The notes under the pieces: generated by a model
The model's input: the letters and a program-made list of their open reading frames with translations, nothing else
What the model was told of the DNA's origin: nothing
Database searches by the model: none
Shown: positions 8,220 through 16,776 of the stretch, in pieces
How the letters are laid out: every line of letters starts with the position of its first letter
Position numbering within the stretch: the first letter of the stretch is position 1
Source: Bacillota bacterium
Lineage (GTDB): Bacteria; Bacillota; Clostridia; Caldicoprobacterales; Xylanivirgaceae
Assembly (NCBI GenBank): GCA_023621995.1
Contig: JAMOAB010000060.1
Location: 1 to 64,000, forward strand
Direction of reading: 5' to 3'
Length of the DNA: 64,000 nt
Translations under genes and position numbers: made by a program

Positions 8220-9635
8220 ATGGATGTTCGTATAGAGCAGGATTTATTGGGAAAGATAGAAATACCCGTAGATGCTTATTATGGAAACCAATCAAAACGT
8301 GCCCATGATAACTTTAAAATAACAAAAAAACCCATTCATAGGGAACTTATTATGGGCTTAGCTAGTGTAAAAAAGGCTGCGGCAATTGTAAATTGCAATA
8401 TAGGTCTTTTAGATAAGCAGATAAGTGATGCAATAGTTGAAGCATGTAATGATATATTAGATGGAAAGCTTCATGAAGAATTTATAACAGATGCCATTCA
8501 AGGTGGTGCAGGCACTTCTATGAATATGAATGCAAACGAAGTGATTGCAAACCGAGCTATAGAAATTTTAGGTGGCAGAAAAGGTGATTATACAATTGTA
8601 AGCCCTAACGATCATGTAAATGAGTGTCAATCTACAAATGACGTTGTTCCCACAGCAGGAAGAATAGCTACAATAAAGCTCTTATATCAGCTTATAGATA
8701 AATTAGAAGAATTAAAAGATATGCTACTGGCAAAAGCAGATGAGTTTGATGGCGTCATAAAGATGGGAAGAACGCAATTACAAGATGCTGCTCCCATGAG
8801 ACTGGGTCAAGAATTCAAGGCATATGCCTCAGCTATAGACAGGGATATAAATAGGCTCAATCTTGCTATCCATAGGGTAAAGTATGTGAATCTAGGTGGA
8901 ACTGTCATAGGAACAGGATTAAATGCCCATAAAGAGTATGTGGCAAATATAGTCCCTGAGCTTAGTAGAGTAGCAGGAATAGATTTAGAGCAAGCAGACG
9001 ATCTAATTGGTGCAACCCAAAACATAGATGATTTTCCAGATGCATCGGCAGCGGTAAAGACATGTGCTATAAACCTCTCTAAGATGGCAAACGATCTTAG
9101 ACTTCTATCATCAGGGCCTAAGACAGGTATAGGGGAGATAAACCTTCCAGCTAAGCAGGCAGGTTCATCCATAGTACCAGGTAAGATAAATCCTGTAATA
9201 CCAGAAGTTGTAAACCAAATTGCCTTCAATGTAATTGGAAATGACATTACTATTACCATGGCAGCAGAGGCAGGACAGCTAGAACTAAATGCATTCTTAC
9301 CTGTAGTGTTCTACAAGCTGTTTGAGTCGATAAATACACTTATAAATGGTATAGATACATTCATGGCCAATTGTCTATCTGGTATAGAGGCAAATGAAGA
9401 GAGATGCAAAATTTTAGTAGAGCACAGCTTGACAATGGTTACTGCTCTCAGTCCATACATTGGATATAAGAACGCAACTAGAATTGCTCAAGAAGCACTT
9501 GAAACAGGTAAGACAATAAGGGAGCTAGTCCTTCACGAGGAACTTTTAGATGAAGAAACACTAGATGATGTATTAGATCCTTATAAGATGACAGAACCTG
9601 GAATAGTAGGTAAAAAAGCTTCAGTTAAGGCATAA
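8220..9635 (+). CDS. aspA: Aspartate ammonia-lyase
   Basis: The 471-residue enzyme deaminates aspartate to fumarate and ammonia. It belongs to the class II fumarase/aspartase family. Signature segments are NVNECQSTNDVVPTA near residue 137 (seen as HVNECQSTND), and the flexible catalytic loop GSSIVPGKINP near 317. The loop has valine where aspartases usually have methionine (GSSIMPxKxNP). The following NPVIPEVVNQ-FNVIGND and AAEAGQLELN favour aspartase over fumarase. CGAGGAGGGG precedes the ATG. The gene is monocistronic, with terminators on both sides. Confidence 0.88.
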   Translation: MDVRIEQDLLGKIEIPVDAYYGNQSKRAHDNFKITKKPIHRELIMGLASVKKAAAIVNCNIGLLDKQISDAIVEACNDILDGKLHEEFITDAIQGGAGTSMNMNANEVIANRAIEILGGRKGDYTIVSPNDHVNECQSTNDVVPTAGRIATIKLLYQLIDKLEELKDMLLAKADEFDGVIKMGRTQLQDAAPMRLGQEFKAYASAIDRDINRLNLAIHRVKYVNLGGTVIGTGLNAHKEYVANIVPELSRVAGIDLEQADDLIGATQNIDDFPDASAAVKTCAINLSKMANDLRLLSSGPKTGIGEINLPAKQAGSSIVPGKINPVIPEVVNQIAFNVIGNDITITMAAEAGQLELNAFLPVVFYKLFESINTLINGIDTFMANCLSGIEANEERCKILVEHSLTMVTALSPYIGYKNATRIAQEALETGKTIRELVLHEELLDEETLDDVLDPYKMTEPGIVGKKASVKA

Positions 9636-9639
9636 TGTG

Positions 9640-9675
9640 AACTAGAATTTAGCTGGTACCAGCTAAATTCTAGTT
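9640..9675 (+). terminator. Rho-independent terminator after aspA
   Basis: A perfect 36-nt palindrome centred on GGTACC (AACTAGAATTTAGCTG and its complement) runs directly into TTTTTTT. Confidence 0.92.
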
Positions 9676-9680
9676 TTTTT

Positions 9681-9867
9681 AATATAGTACATGTATGTTG
9701 GCTTTTTAATTTATAGTCTACAAAAATGGGAATAATACAGTGTGGAGGATGTATTGGTGGAGAATATATCTTATAAGTGGATTTAAGCTTTATATTATTT
9801 AGTGTGTCATATATCGACAATTTGTGTTTTGGAAAATTGGTATAAGGTAGATGCAATAGAAAAATTT
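9681..9867 (+). other. Gene-free stretch before the T-box
   Basis: This AT-rich stretch separates the aspA terminator from the ileS T-box leader. It must hold the ileS promoter. I see no convincing -35/-10 pair and no coding frame longer than about 17 codons. Confidence 0.5.
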
Positions 9868-10136
9868 AATCGCCATGATGGGAAAAGTAATTCCATAGAC
9901 TTCAATAAAAGCGAGCTAGCGGTGGTGGGAGGCTGGTATTGAACATGGAATGAAGATCATCCCGGAGCATCACACTGAAATAGTAGTAGGCTGTGACGTC
10001 TATCCCCCGTTAAAGGGATATCATATACGGACGTACTATTGTCCTTGTATGAGCTAAGTTGAAGCCTTTTTGGCTTAAATTGGGTGGTACCGCGGAAGAT
10101 TTGCCTTTCGTCCTAAAACAGGATGAAAGGCTTTAT
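9868..10136 (+). promoter_or_regulatory. Isoleucine-specific T-box leader of ileS
   Basis: The leader has a Stem I start (GATGGGAAAAGTAA), an AGTAGTAGGC-like central section, and the invariant T-box core TGGGTGGTACCGCGG at 10081-10095. It ends in a terminator whose 5' arm can instead pair with the T-box. An ATC isoleucine codon at 9956-9958, followed by A, sits where the specifier is expected. A second ATC lies at 9959-9961. Uncharged tRNA-Ile should stabilise the antiterminator and allow ileS expression. Confidence 0.93.
10103..10131 (+). terminator. T-box regulated terminator
   Basis: GCCTTTCGTCCT (10103-10114) pairs with AGGATGAAAGGC (10120-10131), one G-U included, and TTTATTTATTT follows. 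It lies between the T-box core and ileS. Confidence 0.88.
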
Positions 10137-10174
10137 TTATTTAAACGTATAAAAACTCAGGAGGCTGATAGTTT

Positions 10175-13100
10175 ATGTATAAAAAGGTATCTCCTTCCTT
10201 TGATTTTGTCGATAGGGAACTGGAGACGTTAAAATTTTGGAAGGAAAACGATATATTCAAAAAGAGTATAGAGGCACGGGAAGGTTGTAAGACCTTTACT
10301 TTTTACGATGGTCCTCCAACTGCCAATGGCAAACCTCATATAGGGCATGTAATTACTCGGGCAATAAAGGATATAATACCAAGATATAGGACTATGAAAG
10401 GGTATAAAGTTCTTCGTAAAGCAGGTTGGGATACCCATGGACTGCCTGTAGAATTAGAAGTAGAGAAAGACTTGGGTATAAGTGGTAAGCCACAGATTGA
10501 AGAATATGGCGTAGAAAAGTTTATAAAAAAATGTAAAGATAGTGTCTTTACCTATGCCAAAGAATGGGAAGATATGAGTGATCGTGTTGCATATTGGGCA
10601 GATATGGATGATCCGTATATAACATATGAGAATGATTATATAGAGTCGGTGTGGTGGTCACTGAAAGTTATATGGGAGAAGGGACTTCTATATAAGGGTC
10701 ATAAGGTAGTACCCTATTGTCCTAGATGTGGAACTCCTCTGTCTAGCCATGAAGTGGCCCAAGGTTATGAAGAGGTAGAAGATCCTAGTATCTATGTTAA
10801 GATGCCCCTTGTGGACGAAGATAATACCTATTTTCTAGTATGGACTACTACTCCATGGACTTTACCATCTAATGTGGCCCTGGCTGTAAGTGCCGATGAT
10901 GAGTATGTAAAGATTGAACTAGAAAATGGAGAAAAATTCATACTTGCTAAAGCACGTTTAGAGGAAGTTATAGAGGAAAAATACAATATCATAGAAGAGA
11001 TGAAGGGCAGTGATCTTGTAGGGAAAGATTACAGACCACTTTTTGACTTTGTTGAGCCAGAGAAAAGAGCTTATTATGTTGTTACAGCCGATTTTGTCAC
11101 ACTTACAGATGGCTCAGGCATTGTTCATATTGCACCTGCATTTGGTGAAGATGACTATCAAGTAGGTGTAAAGCATGACCTTCCATTTATACAGCTGGTA
11201 GACAGTGAAGGCAAATTTGTAGATGAGGTTGAGCCATGGAAGGGCATATTTGTGAAAGATGCCGATCCATCTATAATAGAGGACTTAAGTAGTCGTAATA
11301 GGTTATACAGGGAAGAGGCATGCGTTCATACCTATCCATTCTGCTGGAGATGTCATATGCCCCTTATTTACTATGCAAGGGATACATGGTTTATAAGGAC
11401 TACAGCAATAAAGGACAAGCTTATAGCCAACAATCAGAAGATAAACTGGATGCCTGAGCATATAAAGGATGGGCGTTTTGGTAATTTCCTAGAAAATCTC
11501 ATCGATTGGGGTCTTAGTCGTGAGCGATATTGGGGAACACCATTACCACTATGGACATGCGAATGTGGTCATATACACTGTATAGGCAGTATAGCAGAGC
11601 TTAAAGAGATGGGTATTGATGTACCCGATGATATAGAACTTCATAAGCCCTATATAGACAGGGTTTTCCTCAGGTGTCCAAAATGTGGTGGCAAGATGGA
11701 GAGGGTAAGTGAAGTCATTGACTGCTGGTATGATTCAGGGGCTATGCCATTTGCTCAGTGGCACTATCCATTTGAGAATGAAGATATATTTAAGGAAAAT
11801 TTCCCTGCCGATTTTATATCAGAGGCAATTGATCAGACCAGAGGCTGGTTCTTTACTCTACTGGTAATATCCACCATATTATTTGATGAGCCACCATATG
11901 AGAACTGTATAACCCTAGGTTTGATACTGGATAAAGAGGGACAGAAGATGAGTAAACACAAGGGTAATGTATTAGATCCTTGGGTGGTATTCAACAAACA
12001 AGGTGCTGATGCTGTTAGATGGTACTTTTATAGTTCTAGTTATCCATGGTTACCTAGTAGATTTTACGAGGAAGCAGTTAGTGAATCTCAACGAAAATTT
12101 ATGGGAACCTTATGGAACGTATATGGATTCTATGTATTATATGCTGACTTGGACAAATTTAATCCCATGGAGCATAGCATACCAGTAGAAGAAAGACCTA
12201 TAATGGATAGATGGATTATATCCAAACTAAATTCCCTAGTTAAATATGTGGATAATGGTCTTGAAAACTATCGTATAACAGAATCGGCCCGAGCAATAGA
12301 TGATTTTGTAGACCAATTGAGTAATTGGTATGTGCGCCGGAGCCGAGAGCGTTTCTGGGCCCAAGGAATGGAAGATGATAAGATATGTGCATATTTGACA
12401 TTGTATGAAGTGCTAGAGACGTTAGCACGTCTTATAGCTCCATTTGTGCCATATATATCAGAGGAGATATACCAAAATATAGTTCGTGGAATAGATGAAA
12501 ATGCACCTATTAGCATTCATTTATGTGATTATCCACAATTTGACGATAGTTATATACTATCTGATCTAGAGACTGATATGGACATTGCCATGGACGTAGT
12601 TAGTATGGGCAGAGCTGCTAGAAATAAGTCTAACCTAAAGATTCGTCAACCCCTCAGTACTATGTATGTACATGGCAAGGATGTGGCCAATATTTCTTCA
12701 GACATTGAGGAGGTCATAAAAGAGGAGCTCAATATAAAAGAACTTAACTATCTAGACAATGTAGATGAATTTGTAAAATACAGTGCAAAGCCTAACCTAG
12801 TCACTGTTGGTCCTAAATATGGCAAGTTAATTCCTAAACTCTATAAAGTATTGGAAGAAGATGGGGATAGAATAGTGCGGGAAGTTCTTGCTGATGGAGA
12901 GATTGGGCTTGATGTGGAAGGTGAAAATGTTGTGCTCACCAAAGAGGATCTATTGATAGAAGAGGGCACTAGAGAAGGTTTCTTCATGGAACAAGATGGG
13001 CATATAGTTATTATACTTGATACTCATCTTACAGAGGAACTCATTGAAGAAGGCTATGTTAGGGAGCTTATAAGTAAAGTACAAAATATGCGTAAGGATG

Positions 13101-13315
13101 CAGACTTTGAAGTTACAGATCGTATAGTGCTTTATTATTATGGTAATGAACTTCTAGAAGGTGTAATAAAAAGGAATGCCGAACAAATAGCTGCCCAGAC
13201 CCTTACCAATACATTCGTAGGCAATGTCAAAGAGGATATAGAATATACTGAACTTAAGGTAAATTCCCAAAAACTCATGGTGGCTGTAGAGGTAGATCCA
13301 ACCTACAAAGGCTAA
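10175..13315 (+). CDS. ileS: Isoleucyl-tRNA synthetase (long, type 2)
   Basis: The 1046-residue class I synthetase attaches isoleucine to tRNA-Ile. HIGH appears as GKPHIGH near residue 57 and KMSKS as KMSKHKGN near 591. CP1 editing-domain segments (TTTPWTLPSNVAL) lie near 230, and Cys pairs (CPRCG, CPKCGG) are visible. The length and KMSKHKG form match the type 2 lineage rather than the about 920-residue type 1 enzyme of Bacillus. Type 2 enzymes are generally much less sensitive to mupirocin. AGGAGG precedes the ATG, and a T-box controls the gene. Confidence 0.96.
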   Translation: MYKKVSPSFDFVDRELETLKFWKENDIFKKSIEAREGCKTFTFYDGPPTANGKPHIGHVITRAIKDIIPRYRTMKGYKVLRKAGWDTHGLPVELEVEKDLGISGKPQIEEYGVEKFIKKCKDSVFTYAKEWEDMSDRVAYWADMDDPYITYENDYIESVWWSLKVIWEKGLLYKGHKVVPYCPRCGTPLSSHEVAQGYEEVEDPSIYVKMPLVDEDNTYFLVWTTTPWTLPSNVALAVSADDEYVKIELENGEKFILAKARLEEVIEEKYNIIEEMKGSDLVGKDYRPLFDFVEPEKRAYYVVTADFVTLTDGSGIVHIAPAFGEDDYQVGVKHDLPFIQLVDSEGKFVDEVEPWKGIFVKDADPSIIEDLSSRNRLYREEACVHTYPFCWRCHMPLIYYARDTWFIRTTAIKDKLIANNQKINWMPEHIKDGRFGNFLENLIDWGLSRERYWGTPLPLWTCECGHIHCIGSIAELKEMGIDVPDDIELHKPYIDRVFLRCPKCGGKMERVSEVIDCWYDSGAMPFAQWHYPFENEDIFKENFPADFISEAIDQTRGWFFTLLVISTILFDEPPYENCITLGLILDKEGQKMSKHKGNVLDPWVVFNKQGADAVRWYFYSSSYPWLPSRFYEEAVSESQRKFMGTLWNVYGFYVLYADLDKFNPMEHSIPVEERPIMDRWIISKLNSLVKYVDNGLENYRITESARAIDDFVDQLSNWYVRRSRERFWAQGMEDDKICAYLTLYEVLETLARLIAPFVPYISEEIYQNIVRGIDENAPISIHLCDYPQFDDSYILSDLETDMDIAMDVVSMGRAARNKSNLKIRQPLSTMYVHGKDVANISSDIEEVIKEELNIKELNYLDNVDEFVKYSAKPNLVTVGPKYGKLIPKLYKVLEEDGDRIVREVLADGEIGLDVEGENVVLTKEDLLIEEGTREGFFMEQDGHIVIILDTHLTEELIEEGYVRELISKVQNMRKDADFEVTDRIVLYYYGNELLEGVIKRNAEQIAAQTLTNTFVGNVKEDIEYTELKVNSQKLMVAVEVDPTYKG

Positions 13316-13335
13316 GAGACATAATTTAAAATCAA

Positions 13336-13364
13336 ACTCGCTAGCCGCAAGTTGGCTGGCGAGT
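13336..13364 (+). terminator. Rho-independent terminator after ileS
   Basis: ACTCGCTAGCC (13336-13346) pairs with GGCTGGCGAGT (13354-13364), with one G-U, followed by CATTTATTTT. Confidence 0.85.
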
Positions 13365-13529
13365 CATTTATTTTGGATAAAATTGCAGTAATAATTGGAT
13401 ATTAAATGGGAATACATGGTATAGTCAAGAATATGGCATGGATTGTAACATTATTGTAATACATTCTTAACAATTGGCTGATATCCTACGATAGGATTTT
13501 ATATCCTACTTAATTGGGTTTGATAAAGC

Positions 13530-13560
13530 CTTATTGCTATGATACTATCTAAGCAATAAG
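13530..13560 (+). repeat. Inverted repeat just upstream of the PG-binding protein RBS
   Basis: CTTATTGCT (13530-13538) pairs with AGCAATAAG (13552-13560), 3 nt before AAGGAGG. It could be an operator or a 5' stabilising hairpin for the mRNA. No T-run follows, so it is not a terminator. Confidence 0.4.
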
Positions 13561-13577
13561 TTGAAGGAGGTATAGTA

Positions 13578-14762
13578 TTGTCCATGTTAGATAAAGAGAA
13601 TTGTGGCAAAATGCTAACAGCCCTTGGAGTATCATCTATGTTATTTCTATCTAGTACAGCATATGCAGCCTCGCCTCTACTGAAAATGGGCAGTAGAGGG
13701 AGGGAAGTTAGCCAACTACAGCAACATCTCAAAGAAGCAAATGTCTATAATTACACAGTGACAGGATATTATGGCAGCATAACACGGGACGCAGTTATTA
13801 AGTTTCAGAGGCAAAAAGGGCTAGTGGCTGACGGAATAGCAGGTAGTAAAACTCTAGCTGCACTTAATGGTACATATACAACTTCTCGGGGGACTAGCAG
13901 TAGTAGACTTCTTAAACGAGGTATGAGGGGATCGGATGTGAGAGAGCTTCAGGAGCTTCTTAAGGCAAAGGGATACCACAGTTCCAGTGCTGATGGGATA
14001 TTTGGTCCCAGAACGGAGCAAGCGTTGAAAGATTTCCAAAAGGCGAATGGTTTGGTAGCCGATGGTATAGCAGGTCAACGTACCTTATCTGCCCTCAGAA
14101 ATGGCAATACTACTGTCAATCGTGGCACTAGTAATAGGCTTCTTAAACGAGGTATGAGGGGATCGGATGTGAGGGAGCTTCAGGAGCTTCTTAAGGCAAA
14201 GGGATATCATAGTTCTAATGCTGATGGAATATTTGGTTCTCGTACTGAGCAAGCAGTGAAGAACTTTCAACGGGTAAACGGTCTTGTAGCAGATGGTATT
14301 GTAGGACAAGCCACTATGAATAAACTAAGATCTGCTTCGTCATCTAGAGGTAGTTCTCCCAGCAATAAAACCTCTGCTGAACTGATAAGTTGGTCTACGG
14401 TTAACGCATTGTTTTCTAGGGGTGCAACTGCAACTGTTACCGATGTAAACACAGGAAAGAGTTTTAGAGTATACAGAATGGGTGGAATCCATCATGCAGA
14501 TGTGGAGCCCCTTACTGCAAATGATACTGCTATAATGAAGAGTATCTATGGAAATTGGAGTTGGGCCCGAAGGCCGATCATAGTCAATTGTGGGGGGAGA
14601 AATATTGCTGCCTCTATGAATGGAATGCCCCACGGAAGACAGACGATTCGCAACAATAACTTTAATGGACAATTTTGTATACACTTTTTAGGTAGTAAGA
14701 CCCATGGTGGCGGAAGGGTTGATCCCGACCATCAGGCTGCAGTCCGCAGGGCTGCAAGATAA
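13578..14762 (+). CDS. Secreted peptidoglycan-binding protein with three PG_binding_1 repeats and an unassigned C-terminal domain
   Basis: The 394-residue protein begins with a signal peptide (hydrophobic core about 12-27, AYA-A cleavage near 30). Three PG_binding_1 repeats follow at about 33-96, 108-175 and 185-250, each with LLKxGxRGxxVxxLQxxL and ADGIxGxxT. A Ser/Gly linker leads to a 120-residue C-terminal domain with WSWARRPIIV and GQFCIHFLGSKTHGGG. That domain has conserved-looking Cys and His residues, but I cannot name it. A cell-wall enzyme or spore-cortex role is inferred. TTG at 13578 lies 7 nt after AAGGAGG and is preferred over ATG 13584. Confidence 0.8.
   Translation: MSMLDKENCGKMLTALGVSSMLFLSSTAYAASPLLKMGSRGREVSQLQQHLKEANVYNYTVTGYYGSITRDAVIKFQRQKGLVADGIAGSKTLAALNGTYTTSRGTSSSRLLKRGMRGSDVRELQELLKAKGYHSSSADGIFGPRTEQALKDFQKANGLVADGIAGQRTLSALRNGNTTVNRGTSNRLLKRGMRGSDVRELQELLKAKGYHSSNADGIFGSRTEQAVKNFQRVNGLVADGIVGQATMNKLRSASSSRGSSPSNKTSAELISWSTVNALFSRGATATVTDVNTGKSFRVYRMGGIHHADVEPLTANDTAIMKSIYGNWSWARRPIIVNCGGRNIAASMNGMPHGRQTIRNNNFNGQFCIHFLGSKTHGGGRVDPDHQAAVRRAAR
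13908..14210 (+). repeat. Near-identical internal duplication in the PG-binding gene
   Basis: A block of about 70 nt starting CTTCTTAAACGAGG at 13908 recurs almost unchanged at 14139, an offset of 231 nt (77 codons). It encodes the first half of PG_binding_1 repeats 2 and 3. The first repeat of the gene is clearly more diverged, so this duplication is recent or maintained by gene conversion. Confidence 0.75.
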
Positions 14763-14764
14763 AT

Positions 14765-14798
14765 AAAAAATATCTCGTCCTAGGACGAGATATTTTTT
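14765..14798 (+). terminator. Rho-independent terminator after the PG-binding gene
   Basis: A perfect 34-nt palindrome centred on CCTAGG, with A6 on the left and T6 on the right, lies right after the stop. It can act on both strands. Confidence 0.9.
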
Positions 14799-14873
14799 AT
14801 ACATTTTTTCCATGTTTCAAGGTATTATACGGCTTTATTCCATTTACATATTGTAAATAGAATAGAACAAATT

Positions 14874-14902
14874 TTGACTTTAAAGGGCGTGTATAATATA
14901 AT
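14874..14902 (+). promoter_or_regulatory. Sigma-A promoter for the HD-domain gene
   Basis: TTGACT (14874-14879) and TATAAT (14897-14902) are 17 bp apart, about 75 nt before the likely start codon. Confidence 0.65.
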
Positions 14903-14975
14903 TTGGAATAACACTTAACAAATGCATTTGTGGGCATTTCTAGGTATAAGAGGAAAAAGAGAAAGGATGTTTGGT

Positions 14976-15554
14976 ATGGATTCTGTCATTCCCACTAGAG
15001 AGGAAGCCTATGAACTTTTAAACGAATATGTAAAAGATAAGAACTTAATACGTCATGCTCTGGCTGTTGAGGCTGTCATGCTACATTTTGCCGAATTATT
15101 TGGAGAAGATACGGAAAAATGGAGAGTTGTAGGACTAGTCCACGATCTTGACTATGAACTGTATCCTGATGAACACTGTAAGAAAGTCAGGGAGATTTTG
15201 ATGGAACGAAATTGGCCTGAGGACTATATACGGGCAATAGAAAGTCATGGTTGGCAGATTTGTTCTGATGTTGAACCGGTAGAGAAAATGGAAAAGGTAT
15301 TATATACAATAGATGAGCTAACAGGACTAATTACAGCTACTGTATTAGTGAGGCCAAGTAAGAGCATAATGGATCTTAAAGTTAAATCGGTGAAAAAGAA
15401 GTGGAAACAGAAATCCTTTGCAGCAGGTGCCAACAGGGAGATAATCCAAAATGGAGCAAAGATGCTTGGCATGGATTTAGAATATATAATTGAAGAGACA
15501 ATAAAAGGTATGCAGAAAGTGGCTGATAGTATAGGGCTAAAGGGAAATTTATAG
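14976..15554 (+). CDS. HD-domain (HDIG-type) hydrolase-like protein
   Basis: The 192-residue protein has the HD metal-binding pattern: H in LIRHALAVEAVM near residue 24, HDLDYE near 50, and a third His in SHGWQ near 79. These are typical of small HDIG predicted phosphohydrolases. The substrate is unknown. The frame is open to 14922, but GAGAAAGG lies 9 nt before ATG 14976, and homologues usually begin at this point. It has its own promoter and stands alone between the PG-binding and LysM genes. Confidence 0.8.
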   Translation: MDSVIPTREEAYELLNEYVKDKNLIRHALAVEAVMLHFAELFGEDTEKWRVVGLVHDLDYELYPDEHCKKVREILMERNWPEDYIRAIESHGWQICSDVEPVEKMEKVLYTIDELTGLITATVLVRPSKSIMDLKVKSVKKKWKQKSFAAGANREIIQNGAKMLGMDLEYIIEETIKGMQKVADSIGLKGNL

Positions 15555-15668
15555 GCATATCTTCACACCCCACTATATATTGAAATTATGGATTTGCTTA
15601 AAAATAAATTTAAATAACGGAATTGAATAGAAATTTTATAGTTTTTTAAAATGCACTTCCTATGATAG

Positions 15669-15713
15669 AACACTTAAGCGACTGATGAATATACTGTAGT
15701 ATACACAAGTGTT
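15669..15713 (+). repeat. Nested inverted repeat in the leader of the LysM gene
   Basis: AACACTT (15669-15675) pairs with AAGTGTT (15707-15713), and inside it ATACT (15691-15695) pairs with AGTAT (15698-15702). The outer arm ends directly before the TAGGAGG ribosome-binding site. Confidence 0.4.
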
Positions 15714-15730
15714 TAGGAGGTGCTTTTCTT

Positions 15731-16513
15731 ATGTGTTATCCTTATGATGATTACTGTAAACCACCACATAGATGTTACCCAACTCCACCATGGGATGGCT
15801 GGTGTAGGCCACCATGTGGTGATCCATCTTGTCCCCAAGGGACTAGACCGTATACAGTAAGGGCAGGTGATACCTATTTTAGTTTAGCCCAACGATTTAA
15901 TACCACAGTTGCTGCTATAAGGGCAGCAAATCCTGGAGTAGATCCTAATAATCTTCAGATAGGTCAGGTAATATGTATACCTGTTAGGTCTCCATCGGCA
16001 TGCCCTCCTGGAAGTATGCCATATGTAGTCAGGGCAGGCGATACATTCTTCTCATTGGCCAATAGGTTTAGAACAACAGTTGAAGCTATTATGAGGGTGA
16101 ATCCTGGAGTGGATCCTAATAATCTGCAGATAGGCCAGGTAATATGTATACCGACGGCTGGCCCTGCACCCCAATGTCCTCCTGGAACTATAGCATATAT
16201 GGTTAGATCAGGTGATACGTTCTTTTCATTGGCAAATAGGTTTGGTACAACGGTTGAAGCTATTATGAGAGTGAACCCTGGGGTAGATCCTAATAATCTG
16301 CAGATAGGTCAGGTAATATGTATACCAACGGTTGGTCCAGCTCCAACATGTCCTCCCGGTAGTGTGGTATATATAGTTAGAGCAGGGGACACATTTTTTT
16401 CATTGGCAGCTCGTTTTGGCACAACAGTCGAAGCCATTACTAGGGTAAATCCTGGGGTAGACCCTAATAATCTCCAAATAGGGCAGCGGATATGCATTCC
16501 CATAGGTATGTAA
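15731..16513 (+). CDS. Cysteine-rich protein with four LysM domains, probable spore-coat/envelope protein
   Basis: The 260-residue protein opens with a Cys/Pro/Tyr-rich stretch (1-40) and has no signal peptide. Four LysM modules follow at about 41-85, 98-142, 156-200 and 214-258, each with RAGDTxFSLAxRF and NPGVDPNNLQIGQ, joined by CPPG linkers. Each module ends in ICIP, so each carries its own cysteine. LysM binds N-acetylglucosamine polymers such as peptidoglycan. Absence of an export signal plus Cys-rich modules suggests assembly on the forespore surface from the mother cell, as for SafA-type proteins; this is inference. TAGGAGG precedes the ATG. Confidence 0.8.
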   Translation: MCYPYDDYCKPPHRCYPTPPWDGWCRPPCGDPSCPQGTRPYTVRAGDTYFSLAQRFNTTVAAIRAANPGVDPNNLQIGQVICIPVRSPSACPPGSMPYVVRAGDTFFSLANRFRTTVEAIMRVNPGVDPNNLQIGQVICIPTAGPAPQCPPGTIAYMVRSGDTFFSLANRFGTTVEAIMRVNPGVDPNNLQIGQVICIPTVGPAPTCPPGSVVYIVRAGDTFFSLAARFGTTVEAITRVNPGVDPNNLQIGQRICIPIGM

Positions 16514-16532
16514 CTTGCTATTTTATGGATAT

Positions 16533-16576
16533 TAAAGATTAATTCAGATGGGATTTCCCATCTGAATTAATCTTTA
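16533..16576 (+). terminator. 21-bp perfect hairpin after the LysM gene
   Basis: Arms 16533-16553 and 16556-16576 are exact complements with a 2-nt TT loop. Only a short T-run lies inside the right arm and none follows it. It may terminate transcription or protect the mRNA 3' end. Confidence 0.6.
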
Positions 16577-16591
16577 CAGGTAGAGTGGGTG

Positions 16592-16620
16592 TTGAAATGG
16601 ATTAAATATGATGTTACAAT
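16592..16620 (+). promoter_or_regulatory. Sigma-A promoter of the mgtE leader
   Basis: TTGAAA (16592-16597) and TACAAT (16615-16620) are 17 bp apart, immediately upstream of the M-box. Confidence 0.75.
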
Positions 16621-16626
16621 AAATAT

Positions 16627-16757
16627 GTCCTCTCGTTAGGTGAGGCTCCTATGCAGTTATAAACCACTACCCGGAAACGTCGAAAGACTTACTTAATGTG
16701 GTTGGATATAATAATCCTATACTGTATAGTGCCAAAGCTCGACAAGGAGGGTTTTGC
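16627..16757 (+). promoter_or_regulatory. M-box (ykoK) magnesium riboswitch
   Basis: The conserved M-box core is present in order: CTCGTTAGGTGAGGCTCCTAT at 16632, then CTACCCGGAAACGTCGAAAGA at 16667, and GTGCCAAAGCTC at 16730. Mg2+ binding by this RNA class favours a downstream terminator. A likely switch is visible: GCTTTGT (16755-16761) can pair with ACAAAGC (16774-16780), which overlaps the terminator's 5' arm. The gene below is mgtE, the expected partner. Confidence 0.93.
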
Positions 16758-16776
16758 TTTGTTGTGTAATTAGACA

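Noticed and set aside
15731-16513. Direct repeats of about 170 nt considered as a CRISPR-like or mobile array
   Set aside because: They are in-frame LysM modules of one protein, with period and codon phase explained by coding.
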